Part shown: one piece after another, positions 42,296-49,995 of the stretch
How positions within the stretch are numbered: the first letter of the stretch is position 1
Layout: the number at the start of each line of letters is the position of its first letter
Source of the DNA: Bacillota bacterium
GTDB taxonomy: Bacteria > Bacillota > Clostridia > Peptostreptococcales > Anaerovoracaceae
DNA length: 64,000 nucleotides
NCBI GenBank assembly: GCA_017433375.1
Contig: JAFRHG010000004.1
Location: 113,251-177,250 of the forward strand
Direction of reading: 5' to 3'
Translations under genes and position numbers: made by a program
Notes under the pieces: model-generated
Told to the model about the DNA's origin: nothing
Database searches by the model: none
What the model saw: only the letters and a program-made list of their open reading frames with translations

Positions 42296-42326
42296 CGGCG
42301 GAAGGAACACCCTCCGCCGTTTTTTA
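42296..42326 (+). terminator. Rho-independent terminator after tagD
   Basis: CGGCGGA (42296-42302) pairs with TCCGCCG (42313-42319), followed by seven Ts. Confidence 0.92.
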
Positions 42327-42669
42327 CTGCGGGGAAGAATCCCATCCGCCTTACGGAGGCTGTTGACTAACTAAAAACGACGCTTCTACGAAAATCAACA
42401 ACATACGCCAATAAGCGGGCCTGATTTCAGGGTCGAATCAAACTGTCTTACGGAACTAAGAGGAGATTTACAACACTTTTCATGAAAAGTGTTGTAAATC
42501 TCCTCGCAACGGGGGAAAGCAGTTGAGTTTCAGGGGTTGTGGCGGCCGATGAGAGGGGAAAATCGAACTGAAATTGACAGTAAACAGATTATTAACAACA
42601 AAGGGGAAGCCGTGCGCGTCCTGGCGATTGGCCGGCATAATAGAAAAACAATACAGGTTTGGAAAAAAC
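42327..42669. other. Gene-free stretch, AT-richer than its surroundings
   Basis: No open frame with a ribosome site is convincing in this interval. It holds the perfect palindrome at 42460-42505 and an AT-rich segment (42360-42420) in which GTTGA and TCAAC form a weak inverted pair about 30 bases apart. Composition differs from neighbouring genes, as in inserted or decayed mobile DNA, but no transposase remnant is recognisable. Confidence 0.5.
42460..42505. repeat. Perfect 46-bp palindrome
   Basis: The 23-base left arm begins GAGGAGATTTACAAC. The right arm is its exact reverse complement, with no spacer, centred on CATG at 42480-42483. There is no T run, so it is not an ordinary terminator. 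It could form a cruciform in DNA or a long hairpin in RNA. Confidence 0.95.
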
Positions 42670-42698
42670 TTGAAATCCGCAGAGGGATGATATACAAT
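42670..42698 (+). promoter_or_regulatory. Sigma-A promoter of the NlpC/P60-like gene at 42799
   Basis: TTGAAA (42670-42675), 17 bases, TACAAT (42693-42698). The transcript would start near 42705 and have a leader of about 95 bases. Confidence 0.75.
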
Positions 42699-42798
42699 GT
42701 ACGGTAGACTTCAGCGGCTAAGGAAGTTCGTCGCTGGCAGTGCGCCCCGGGCGGAAACCCTGCACCGATGGCGCGCGCTGGAGAGAGGAGAGATCGGA

Positions 42799-43968
42799 AT
42801 GAGCGGAACAGAAAGAAGGACAGGATCGAAGACGGGCATTGCCGCCGTCATCATTATGGTGATCGTCGCGGTTGCCTTTTGCCTTCCGGAAACATCTTCG
42901 GCTACGCTGAAGAAGCCGGGCAAGGTGAAGAACGTCAAGGTCGCTGCGAAATCATATAACTCCGTCAGCCTGACCTGGAACCCGGCGGGAAACGCGAAGG
43001 CCTACCAGATCTACCGGGCGGAGAAGAACAAAGGATTCAAGAGGATCAAGAAGGTGAGCGAGACATCGTTCACCGACAAGAAGCTGGTCACGGGAAAGAA
43101 ATACAAGTATAAGATCCGGGCGGTCAACGGAGTCCGCAAGGGCGACTGGTGCCGTGTCCTGACGGTAACGCCCAGACTGAATAAGCCGGTGCTGCGGGCC
43201 CGTTCCACCGAGGAAGGACCGGTGCTGACCATTGAGAAGGTACCCGGCGCGACGGGATACTGTTTCTTCCGTGACGGAAAACAGATCGCCCGCCAGCGAC
43301 CCCTGACCTTCGTGGACCGCAGCGTCAAAAAGGGCACGACCCATAAGTACAAGGTGAAGGCCTACCGGGTGGTCAAGGGAAAGAAGAAATACTCTCCCGT
43401 ATCCCAGGTTCTCGCCGCGTCCAAGACGAAATCCTCAGCTGAAGTGGGCAGAGCCGCGGCCGTCGCCTGGGCGAAGAAGATCGCAAACGACAACAGCTTC
43501 ACCTATGGAACCGGGAGAAAGGCCCACCGGCGGGGCTGCTACTTCTGCGGAACGAACAAGAAGTACAAGCCGGCGGGATACGAGAAAACCTATTGCTGCA
43601 ACCCCTTCGTCCTGGCGGCGTACGCCCACGGGGCGAAGCATCCCAAGGTACTGGCCGGATGCAAGAAGGGGGACTGCGCAGGAATGCTTCCCAGCGACTG
43701 GACGAAATACGGCTGCTTCGATAATGTGGGCAAGACGACCGCCGTGCCCTTCGCCACGCTGAAGAGCGGGGACATCATCATCAGCCAGAAGAGTGCGGGA
43801 GGACCCTTCGAGCACGTTTGGCTGTACTGCGGCGGCAACGAGTACGTTGACGCCGGCTCCGAGGGATGGGACGCCAAATCCATCTCGGTCAAAAAGAACG
43901 CGGAGAAGTACTACAAGATCTACCTGCGCAAGGGCTGCTACGTGATCCGGTACAACGGCAAGCAGTAA
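42799..43968 (+). CDS. Secreted FN3-domain NlpC/P60-like cell-wall peptidase (second copy)
   Basis: This predicted secreted wall hydrolase has 389 residues. I choose the ATG at 42799 because GAGAGGAGAG lies seven bases upstream and the signal peptide (about 1-36) then starts normally; the ATG at 42697 lies upstream of the predicted transcription start. Two FN3-like Lys-rich repeats (about 38-210) align with those of the protein at 29823. The catalytic domain has a Cys pair at 266-267 in Y-C-C-N-P-F, one of which is the likely nucleophile, and His339 in F-E-H-V-W-L-Y-C. Extra cysteines (C-Y-F-C, G-C-K-K-G-D-C) may form disulfides or bind metal. It ends in a terminator that doubles as the lexA control region. 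Confidence 0.8.
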   Translation: MSGTERRTGSKTGIAAVIIMVIVAVAFCLPETSSATLKKPGKVKNVKVAAKSYNSVSLTWNPAGNAKAYQIYRAEKNKGFKRIKKVSETSFTDKKLVTGKKYKYKIRAVNGVRKGDWCRVLTVTPRLNKPVLRARSTEEGPVLTIEKVPGATGYCFFRDGKQIARQRPLTFVDRSVKKGTTHKYKVKAYRVVKGKKKYSPVSQVLAASKTKSSAEVGRAAAVAWAKKIANDNSFTYGTGRKAHRRGCYFCGTNKKYKPAGYEKTYCCNPFVLAAYAHGAKHPKVLAGCKKGDCAGMLPSDWTKYGCFDNVGKTTAVPFATLKSGDIIISQKSAGGPFEHVWLYCGGNEYVDAGSEGWDAKSISVKKNAEKYYKIYLRKGCYVIRYNGKQ

Positions 43969-44010
43969 GCGGTCTGCAAAGGCAACGGACAAAGGCAGCG
44001 AACAAACGCG

Positions 44011-44049
44011 AACGGAACGCAAACAAATGTTTGCATTCCGTTCTTTTTT
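44011..44049 (+). terminator. Rho-independent terminator after the NlpC/P60-like gene
   Basis: AACGGAACGCAAACA (44011-44025) pairs with TGTTTGCATTCCGTT (44028-44042) with one mismatch and a very tight loop, followed by CTTTTTTG. The loop and inner stem are the LexA operator, and the right arm contains the lexA -35 box. Confidence 0.88.
44020..44033 (+). promoter_or_regulatory. LexA operator (SOS box)
   Basis: CAAACAAATGTTTG matches the Gram-positive SOS-box consensus CGAACRNRYGTTYG at 13 of 14 positions. It overlaps the lexA -35 box (44031-44036), as expected for autorepression. Confidence 0.8.
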
Positions 44050-44059
44050 GTGTTATCAT
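44031..44059 (+). promoter_or_regulatory. Sigma-A promoter of lexA
   Basis: TTGCAT (44031-44036), 17 bases, TATCAT (44054-44059), giving a leader of about 48 bases before the ATG at 44114. Confidence 0.8.
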
Positions 44060-44113
44060 GTGGGCAAGAGGGGTATTTGAATCTGTTGCCGCGTCAATGG
44101 AAGGAGTTTTATA

Positions 44114-44758
44114 ATGAAAGACCGGGAAAGAAAAGTGCTGGAGTACATGAAGCAGGAGATCCGGCAGAAGGGTTACCCGCCCACTGTCCGGGAGATCTGC
44201 ACAGCGCTGAACATCAAATCGACCTCAACGGTGTTCAAGGATATCGCCAGCCTGGAGAAGCAGGGGTACCTGAAGAAGGACCCGTCGAAGCCCAGGGCCC
44301 TGATGATCGTCGATGGAGACAGCCCCATGGGGGCCGGTGAATCCGCCGCCGGCCAGGAAGTGGTTCCGGCTGATGTGGTGGAAGTCCCTGTCGTCGGCAG
44401 GATCGCGGCCGGCACGCCCATTCTGGCGGAGCAGAACATCGAGGACAGTTTCCCCGTGCCCGCCCGGTTCGTCAGCGGAGGAACCAACTTCATGCTGACC
44501 GTCCGGGGAGAGAGCATGATCGAAGCGGGGATCATGGACGGCGACTACATTCTGGTGGAGGAGCAGCAGACCGCCCGGGACGGGGAGATCGTCGTGGCTA
44601 TGGTGGACGGCTTCGAGAGCGAAGCGACGGTGAAGACCTTCTACCGGGAAGATGACCACGTCCGGCTGCAGCCCGAGAACTCATCCATGAGTCCCATCAT
44701 CGTGGACGATGTGAAGATCCTTGGCAAGGTCAAGGGCGTCTTCCGCTATTTCTCCTAG
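44114..44758 (+). CDS. lexA: LexA repressor, SOS response
   Basis: LexA represses DNA-damage genes and cleaves itself when stimulated by RecA filaments. The 214-residue protein begins with a winged-helix domain (P-P-T-V-R-E-I-C near residues 19-26 and K-S-T-S-T-V-F-K-D-I as recognition helix region). The self-cleavage site is Ala99-Gly100 in G-R-I-A-A-G-T. The catalytic dyad is Ser134 in R-G-E-S-M and Lys174 in E-A-T-V-K-T-F. GGAAGGAG precedes the ATG. The gene is preceded by its own predicted operator and followed by a terminator, so it is monocistronic. Confidence 0.97.
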   Translation: MKDRERKVLEYMKQEIRQKGYPPTVREICTALNIKSTSTVFKDIASLEKQGYLKKDPSKPRALMIVDGDSPMGAGESAAGQEVVPADVVEVPVVGRIAAGTPILAEQNIEDSFPVPARFVSGGTNFMLTVRGESMIEAGIMDGDYILVEEQQTARDGEIVVAMVDGFESEATVKTFYREDDHVRLQPENSSMSPIIVDDVKILGKVKGVFRYFS

Positions 44759-44832
44759 AAACCTCCCGGAACATCGGGCTCCGGTTGAATGATTCCGCCG
44801 GCCCTCCCGATGACCGATTCCATCGAATGAAA

Positions 44833-44873
44833 AACATACGCCGTATCCGAAAAGACCCGGCGTATGTTTTTTT
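44833..44873 (+). terminator. Rho-independent terminator after lexA
   Basis: ACATACGCCG (44834-44843) pairs with CGGCGTATGT (44858-44867), followed by a run of Ts to 44873. Confidence 0.92.
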
Positions 44874-45034
44874 CGTGTACTCGCCCATTCCCGGGATGGA
44901 AATAGTGGATTATTCTTCTCTTTTATGCGATAATAAATTGGTTATCTGTGGGGAGTTCATGACGGTCTGCCGGGGAAGAGAATCCGCCGGCACAGACAGG
45001 AGAAGAAAACGACAGGAGCAAGAGGAAAAGACTG

Positions 45035-46291
45035 ATGAGAGTAAGCCCAATAAAGATAAAACCAAGGAAACTGTTTGACCGAGGATACCAGACAGTCATG
45101 GGCGTGGCCATGAGGGTCCTGCCCGCGTATAAACAGGAACTGATCGTGGGCGAGGGAAGCCTGGAACAGACCCCCTGGCTGCTGCGGGAAAACAACTGCA
45201 GCCGTCCCATGATCGTTACCGGACCCAGGGTCAGCCAGACGGAATTCTTCCAGAAGCTTCTGGACATGGTTCCCGACAGCGTGGTCTTCGACCAGGTTGA
45301 ACCGGATCCGACGACGGATCTTGTGGAGAAGATCATCGAACGGTATATGGAGAAGGACTGCGACAGCTTCGTAGCCATCGGCGGGGGATCCAATATCGAC
45401 GCGGCCAAAGCGGCCGCCGCCGGACTGGCCCGGAAGGACAAGAGCCTGACCCAGCTGGGCGGCGTATTGAAAGTCAGGGAGATGATTCCCTTCTTCATCG
45501 CCATTCCCACTACGGCGGGAACCGGCTCGGAATGCACCATCTCAGCGGTGATCACCGACAGCGAGACGGGACGGAAGTTCGCCATCAGCGACCCGGCCCT
45601 CAGCCCCTATGCGGCCATTCTTGACCCGGCGCTGACGGAGAGCCTGCCGAAAGAGATGATCGCGGCCAGCGGAATGGACGCCCTGACCCACGCGGTGGAG
45701 GCCTACTTCAACTGGCGCTATCATAAGCGGAAGACGCCGAAGCTCTGTCTGGCAGCGATCCACGACGTGATGCTCTATCTGCCCTTTGTCTACGAGGACA
45801 ACAGCAGCGTGGCCGCGCGGCAGAAACTGCAGCTGGCCTCATACCGGGCCGGGCAGGCCTTCAGCACGGCCTGCGTGGGCAACGTTCACGCCATCGCCCA
45901 TGCCATCGGCGGAATGTACCATCTGCCTCACGGCTACGTCAACGCGGTGGTGCTGCCGGCGGTGCTGGAGGACTACGGCAAAAAGGTCATCCGTCCTCTG
46001 GCGGATATGGGCCGCATCAGCCGGTGCGAGGGCAGCAGCCGGGAGGAGCTGGCCCAGGCGTTCATCGAAAAGATTCGGGAAATGAACCGGGAAATGGATA
46101 TACCCCGGACCCTGCCCCAGATCCGGCAGGAGGATATGGACCAGATGGCGGAGTGGGCGGTAAAGGAAGCAAACCCCCTCTATCCGGTGCCGATCATCTA
46201 TACCAGGGATGACGTGAAACGCATACTGACCGCGGTCAGTGAGCCGGACCAGGAGCCGGACCAGGAAATAGAAGATCAAATTCAGAAATAA
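45035..46291 (+). CDS. Iron-containing (group III) alcohol dehydrogenase
   Basis: This is a 418-residue NAD(P)-dependent oxidoreductase of the iron-containing alcohol dehydrogenase family. It has the nucleotide-binding G-G-G-S-N-I-D-A-A-K near residue 115, the P-T-T-A-G-T-G-S-E motif, and metal-binding residues in D-A-L-T-H-A-V-E and A-H-A-I-G-G-M-Y-H-L-P-H-G. AGAGGAAAAG lies upstream of the ATG at 45035. The last 20 residues are acidic and repetitive (D-Q-E-P-D-Q-E). The natural substrate is not evident; relatives reduce small aldehydes. A small membrane peptide gene follows 12 bases later. Confidence 0.92.
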   Translation: MRVSPIKIKPRKLFDRGYQTVMGVAMRVLPAYKQELIVGEGSLEQTPWLLRENNCSRPMIVTGPRVSQTEFFQKLLDMVPDSVVFDQVEPDPTTDLVEKIIERYMEKDCDSFVAIGGGSNIDAAKAAAAGLARKDKSLTQLGGVLKVREMIPFFIAIPTTAGTGSECTISAVITDSETGRKFAISDPALSPYAAILDPALTESLPKEMIAASGMDALTHAVEAYFNWRYHKRKTPKLCLAAIHDVMLYLPFVYEDNSSVAARQKLQLASYRAGQAFSTACVGNVHAIAHAIGGMYHLPHGYVNAVVLPAVLEDYGKKVIRPLADMGRISRCEGSSREELAQAFIEKIREMNREMDIPRTLPQIRQEDMDQMAEWAVKEANPLYPVPIIYTRDDVKRILTAVSEPDQEPDQEIEDQIQK

Positions 46292-46303
46292 AAGGAGGAA
46301 GGC

Positions 46304-46474
46304 ATGAGCAGCAAGAAAAACAGCAAAGGCAACAACAAAGGCAACCAGAAGAAGCCGGAGAACCAGGAGTTCAGAAGCTACCATTCCCCGATTCAGGTCT
46401 GGGCCGTGCGTATCGTGGTCGTGCTCCTTTGCGTTGCCGTGGCGGTGACCCTGATCCCGTCGGTCTTCTTTTAG
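46304..46474 (+). CDS. 56-residue single-span membrane peptide
   Basis: A short gene with a perfect ribosome site (AGGAGG eight bases before the ATG at 46304). The product starts with a very hydrophilic stretch rich in Lys, Asn, Ser and Gly (residues 1-22). A linker with S-Y-H-S-P-I-Q leads into one membrane helix (about 33-54) ending in F-F. Such basic-N-terminus small proteins with the P-I-Q-V-W-A-V-R-type entry to the helix are common in Firmicutes, but their function is unknown to me. It is probably cotranscribed with the alcohol dehydrogenase. Confidence 0.8.
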   Translation: MSSKKNSKGNNKGNQKKPENQEFRSYHSPIQVWAVRIVVVLLCVAVAVTLIPSVFF

Positions 46475-46488
46475 GCCGTCCAGGGACA

Positions 46489-46497
46489 TGGTATAAT
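46489..46497 (+). promoter_or_regulatory. Extended -10 promoter of the corrinoid operon
   Basis: TGG-TATAAT (46489-46497). The -35 position is weak. The leader from about 46504 contains two small hairpins (TGCGGT/ACCGCA at 46503-46519 and CTCC/GGAG at 46521-46532) before btuF. No cobalamin riboswitch core is recognisable. Confidence 0.65.
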
Positions 46498-46594
46498 GAC
46501 CATGCGGTCTCTCACCGCAGCTCCTGATGGAGTCAGCAGGAAAAAAGGATGAAAAGGACAGCCGTTATATTCTGCTGGACACAGGGAAGACAAA

Positions 46595-47806
46595 ATGAGG
46601 AAAGAACAGAGAAGAAGAAAACCCGGAGTGGGATGGCTTGTTTTGCCGGTCATCCTGCTTTTGATGTTCGGGCTCGGGGGCTGCGGAGACAGTGAGCCCG
46701 CGGAAGAGAGCAGAATTCCGCAGCTGGATGGTCTGACCCATGAGAGCACCATGGAGCTGGACTACGCGGAAGGCTTCGACATCTACAACTACAGCGACGG
46801 CTTCCAGGTCATCGACGTGCATGACGCCCAGACGGGCAGTTCCGTGCAGTACCTGCTGGTGCCCGAGGGGGGAAGTATCCCCGGGAATCTGCCGGAGGAG
46901 ATGATCGTGCTGCAGAAGCCGCTGGATCACATCTACCTTGCCGCCTCCGCATCCATGGCGCTGATCTCCGCCATCGACGGCCTGGATGCCGTTGCCTTTA
47001 CGGCGACGAAGGAATCGGACTGGTATCTGGATGAGGCGAAGGAAGCCATGGAGAGCGGCGCCATCCGCTACGCCGGCAAATACAGCCAGCCGGACTACGA
47101 GATGCTCCTCGATGACGGCTGCGACCTGGCGGTGGAGTCCACCATGATCCTCCACACGCCGACGGTGCAGGAAAAGCTGGAGGGACTGGACATTCCCGTC
47201 TTCATCGACCAGTCCAGCTACGAGTCCCATCCCCTGGGACGCAGCGAATGGGTCCGCGTCTACGGGGCGCTGCTGGACAAGGGAGAGGAGGCGGAAGCCT
47301 TCTTCGATGAGCAGAAGGAGATCCTCGCCCAGCTGGATGGCATCGAAAACACGGGCAAGACCGTCGCCTTCTTCTATCTGAATTCCCAGGACCAGGCAGT
47401 GGTCCGGGCGAGCGATGACTACATCCCGAAGATGATCGAGATCGCCGGAGGGAAGTACGTCTTCACCGATCTGGAGAATCCCAACAAGGACAGCCGGAGC
47501 GCCGTGGTGAAGATGTCCATGGAAGAGTTCTACGAACAGGCTTCCGACGCGGACTATCTGATCTACAACGCCAGCATCGAGAGCCCGCTGACTTCCGTGG
47601 ATGATCTGCTGCAGAAGAGCGAACTGTTTTCCAAGTTCAAAGCGGTGAAAAACGATAACGTGTGGACAACGGACAAGTACCTGTATCAGGCTACGGACAT
47701 CATGGGCCAGCTGATCCAGGACATCCACGTCATGCTGATGGACGGGGATGAGTCGAAGATGACCTTCCTGAAGAAGGTGCCGATAAACGCGAGCGGCGGG
47801 GAGTAA
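46595..47806 (+). CDS. btuF: Corrinoid/iron-chelate ABC transporter substrate-binding lipoprotein (BtuF-like)
   Basis: This 403-residue periplasmic-binding-protein-family lipoprotein has a signal sequence ending in L-G-G-C (lipidated Cys near residue 30). Its two-lobe class III fold is the type that binds vitamin B12, heme or siderophores. Motifs include the lobe-1 segment I-D-G-L-D-A-V-A-F and the second-lobe start K-T-V-A-F-F-Y. The preferred assignment to corrinoids rests on its position heading an operon with btuC, btuD and the cbi genes; sequence alone does not exclude an iron chelate. AGGGAAG precedes the ATG. Confidence 0.85.
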   Translation: MRKEQRRRKPGVGWLVLPVILLLMFGLGGCGDSEPAEESRIPQLDGLTHESTMELDYAEGFDIYNYSDGFQVIDVHDAQTGSSVQYLLVPEGGSIPGNLPEEMIVLQKPLDHIYLAASASMALISAIDGLDAVAFTATKESDWYLDEAKEAMESGAIRYAGKYSQPDYEMLLDDGCDLAVESTMILHTPTVQEKLEGLDIPVFIDQSSYESHPLGRSEWVRVYGALLDKGEEAEAFFDEQKEILAQLDGIENTGKTVAFFYLNSQDQAVVRASDDYIPKMIEIAGGKYVFTDLENPNKDSRSAVVKMSMEEFYEQASDADYLIYNASIESPLTSVDDLLQKSELFSKFKAVKNDNVWTTDKYLYQATDIMGQLIQDIHVMLMDGDESKMTFLKKVPINASGGE

Positions 47807-47815
47807 GGGCGGACC

Positions 47816-48886
47816 ATGACGAAAAGCAACGGACAATCGGTTTCGGGCGGCGCCTTCCACCAGGAGAATTTCCGGCGCAGAACCAGGTACATCACCGTCT
47901 TTCTGGCGATGATCGCCCTGCTGCTGGTGGTGGTCGTGCTCAACGTGAACATGGGCAGCGTCTCCATTTCACCGGGCGAGATCTTCCGCATCATCCTGAC
48001 CCATCAGGGACCGGATCCGAAGAATGTGGACATCATCTGGGATCTGCGGCTGCCGCGGATCCTCATGGGCGCCATTCTTGGCGGCGGGCTTGCCCTGGCG
48101 GGATTCCTCCTGCAGACCTACTTTGAGAACCCCATCGCAGGACCTTTCGTTCTGGGCATTTCCTCCGGCTCCAAGATGATCGTGGCCATCACCATGATCG
48201 TTTTCCTGAGCCGGTTTTCCCACGTGTCCTCCTGGACGCTGATCATCGCCGCCTTCATCGGGGCGCTGCTGTCCACCGGATTCATCCTGCTGATCTCCCG
48301 CCGGGTGACCCATATGGCCTCCCTGCTGGTGGCCGGCATCATGGTGGGCTACATCTGCTCCGCCATTACGGATTTCATCGTCACCTTTGCCGACGATTCG
48401 GATATCGTCAACCTGAGGGACTGGTCCCTGGGCAGCTTTTCCGGCTCCAGCTGGAGCAACGTGGGCGTGGCGGCCATCGTCATCGGCGTTGCCTTTGCCC
48501 TGACCCTGCTCCTGTCCAAACCCATCGGCGCATTCCAGCTGGGTGAGGCCTATGCCCAGAGCATGGGCGTCAACGTGAAGCGGTTCCGGGTGGCGATCAT
48601 CCTGCTGTCCAGCATGCTGTCCGGGTGCGTGACCGCTTTCGCCGGACCCATATCCTTCGTGGGCATCGCCGTGCCCTTCCTGGTGAAGATGTGCCTGAAA
48701 ACCGCCCGGCCCCTGATCGTGATCCCGGGGACATTCCTGGGCGGCGGCGTCTTCTGCATGTGGTGCGACTTCATCGCCAGGATGGCCTTCGCGCCCATGG
48801 AACTGAACATCAGCACGGTGACCGCCATGTTCGGCGCTCCGGTGGTGATCTTCATGATGATCCGGAAGAGGAGGTGGGGCGCGTGA
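47816..48886 (+). CDS. btuC: FecCD/BtuC-family ABC transporter permease
   Basis: This polytopic permease (356 residues, about nine or ten spans) of the iron/B12 family moves the ligand delivered by BtuF. It has the L-R-L-P-R-I segment after the first span, the G-x-x-L-A-x-x-G-x-x-L-Q-T motif, the P-F-V-L-G-I-S-S-G segment and the G-P-I-S-F-V-G-I-A-V-P motif that contacts the ATPase. It starts ten bases after btuF and its stop overlaps the GTG start of btuD. Confidence 0.93.
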   Translation: MTKSNGQSVSGGAFHQENFRRRTRYITVFLAMIALLLVVVVLNVNMGSVSISPGEIFRIILTHQGPDPKNVDIIWDLRLPRILMGAILGGGLALAGFLLQTYFENPIAGPFVLGISSGSKMIVAITMIVFLSRFSHVSSWTLIIAAFIGALLSTGFILLISRRVTHMASLLVAGIMVGYICSAITDFIVTFADDSDIVNLRDWSLGSFSGSSWSNVGVAAIVIGVAFALTLLLSKPIGAFQLGEAYAQSMGVNVKRFRVAIILLSSMLSGCVTAFAGPISFVGIAVPFLVKMCLKTARPLIVIPGTFLGGGVFCMWCDFIARMAFAPMELNISTVTAMFGAPVVIFMMIRKRRWGA

Positions 48887-49995
48887 CGGACAGCTACTTC
48901 TCTCTGGATAACCTCAGTGTAGGATATAACGGCAGCGCCCTGATCCGGGACATCAACATCGGGGTGACCAAGGGTGAGATCATCACCCTGATCGGCCCCA
49001 ACGGATCGGGCAAGTCAACCATACTCAAGAGCATTACCCGGCAGCTGCAGCTCATCGGCGGCAAAGTCATCTTCGAGGGAAAGGATCTGCGGAAGTTCTC
49101 CTACCGGGACCTGTCCTCCCGGATGGCGGTGGTGCTGACGGAGCGGATGAAGCCGGAGCTGATGACCTGCCACGACATCGTGGCCACGGGCCGCTATCCC
49201 TACACGGGGCGGCTGGGCATCCTGACGGAAGAGGATGAGCGCAAGGTGGAGGACGCCATGGCGGCGGTGCACGCCGAGGAGATCGGAAACCGGGACTTCA
49301 ACGCCATCAGCGACGGCCAGCGGCAGCGGGTGCTTCTGGCCCGTGCCATCTGCCAGGAGCCGGACATCATCATCCTCGACGAGCCCACGTCCTTCCTGGA
49401 CATCCGCCACAAGCTGGAGCTGCTGTCGATCCTCCGCTCCATGGCCAAGGAAAAGGGCATCACGGTCATCATGTCCCTCCACGAGATCGACCTGGCCCAG
49501 AAGGTATCCGACCGGATCGTCTGCGTCAAAGGCGACCGGATCTTCCGGTACGGACGGCCCGCGGAGATCTTCGATGAGCAGATGATCCGGGAAATGTATG
49601 AGATCGATAACGGCTATTTCGATCCTCTCTTCGGCAGCATCGAACTGCCGGCGGCCGCAGGTGAGGCGAAGGTGTTCGTCATCGCCGGCGGAGGCCGGGG
49701 GATCCCCGTCTACCGGGAGCTGCAGAAGCGGGATATCGCCTTCGCCACGGGGATCCTCTATACCAACGACGTGGACTGGCGGCTGGCCCGCCTGCTGGCC
49801 TCGGAGGTGATCGAGGCGGAACCCTTCACGGTGATGGGGGAGGAGGCTCTCGCAAAGGCAACGGCATCCATGTCCGCCTGCGGGACGGTCATCGATACGG
49901 GCGTCCCCGTCCGGGAGACGAACCGCGTTCTGGAAGAACTTCGCCGGCTAGCCGAAGAGTCGGGGAAACTTCGCCGGCTGGAGGAACTGGTATGA
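48883..49995 (+). CDS. btuD: BtuD-like ABC ATPase with a C-terminal extension
   Basis: This is the ATPase subunit of the BtuFC system. I start it at the GTG at 48883 (GTGA overlap with the permease stop; GAGGTGG upstream); the frame is open much further back inside the permease gene but is out of frame with it. Walker A is G-P-N-G-S-G-K-S-T near residue 40, the signature I-S-D-G-Q-R-Q-R near 142, and Walker B I-I-I-L-D-E-P near 163. A typical ATPase would end near 260. Here about 107 extra residues follow (V-F-V-I-A-G-G-G-R-G onward), forming a Rossmann-like domain of unknown role. Its stop overlaps the cbiD start. Confidence 0.92.
   Translation: MTDSYFSLDNLSVGYNGSALIRDINIGVTKGEIITLIGPNGSGKSTILKSITRQLQLIGGKVIFEGKDLRKFSYRDLSSRMAVVLTERMKPELMTCHDIVATGRYPYTGRLGILTEEDERKVEDAMAAVHAEEIGNRDFNAISDGQRQRVLLARAICQEPDIIILDEPTSFLDIRHKLELLSILRSMAKEKGITVIMSLHEIDLAQKVSDRIVCVKGDRIFRYGRPAEIFDEQMIREMYEIDNGYFDPLFGSIELPAAAGEAKVFVIAGGGRGIPVYRELQKRDIAFATGILYTNDVDWRLARLLASEVIEAEPFTVMGEEALAKATASMSACGTVIDTGVPVRETNRVLEELRRLAEESGKLRRLEELV

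Noticed and set aside
42697-42798. N-terminal extension of the NlpC/P60-like protein starting at an ATG at 42697
   Set aside because: The ATG lies inside the -10 box and upstream of the predicted transcription start; it lacks a ribosome site and would bury the signal peptide. The ATG at 42799 has all three features.
42705-42798. Cyclic-dinucleotide riboswitch in the leader of the NlpC/P60-like gene
   Set aside because: Wall-hydrolase leaders often carry such elements, but I could not find the conserved blocks of the c-di-AMP or c-di-GMP classes in these 95 bases.
46498-46594. Cobalamin riboswitch before btuF
   Set aside because: The leader of about 90 bases is far shorter than a cobalamin riboswitch and lacks its conserved core and box. 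Only two small hairpins are present. A covariance search would be decisive.
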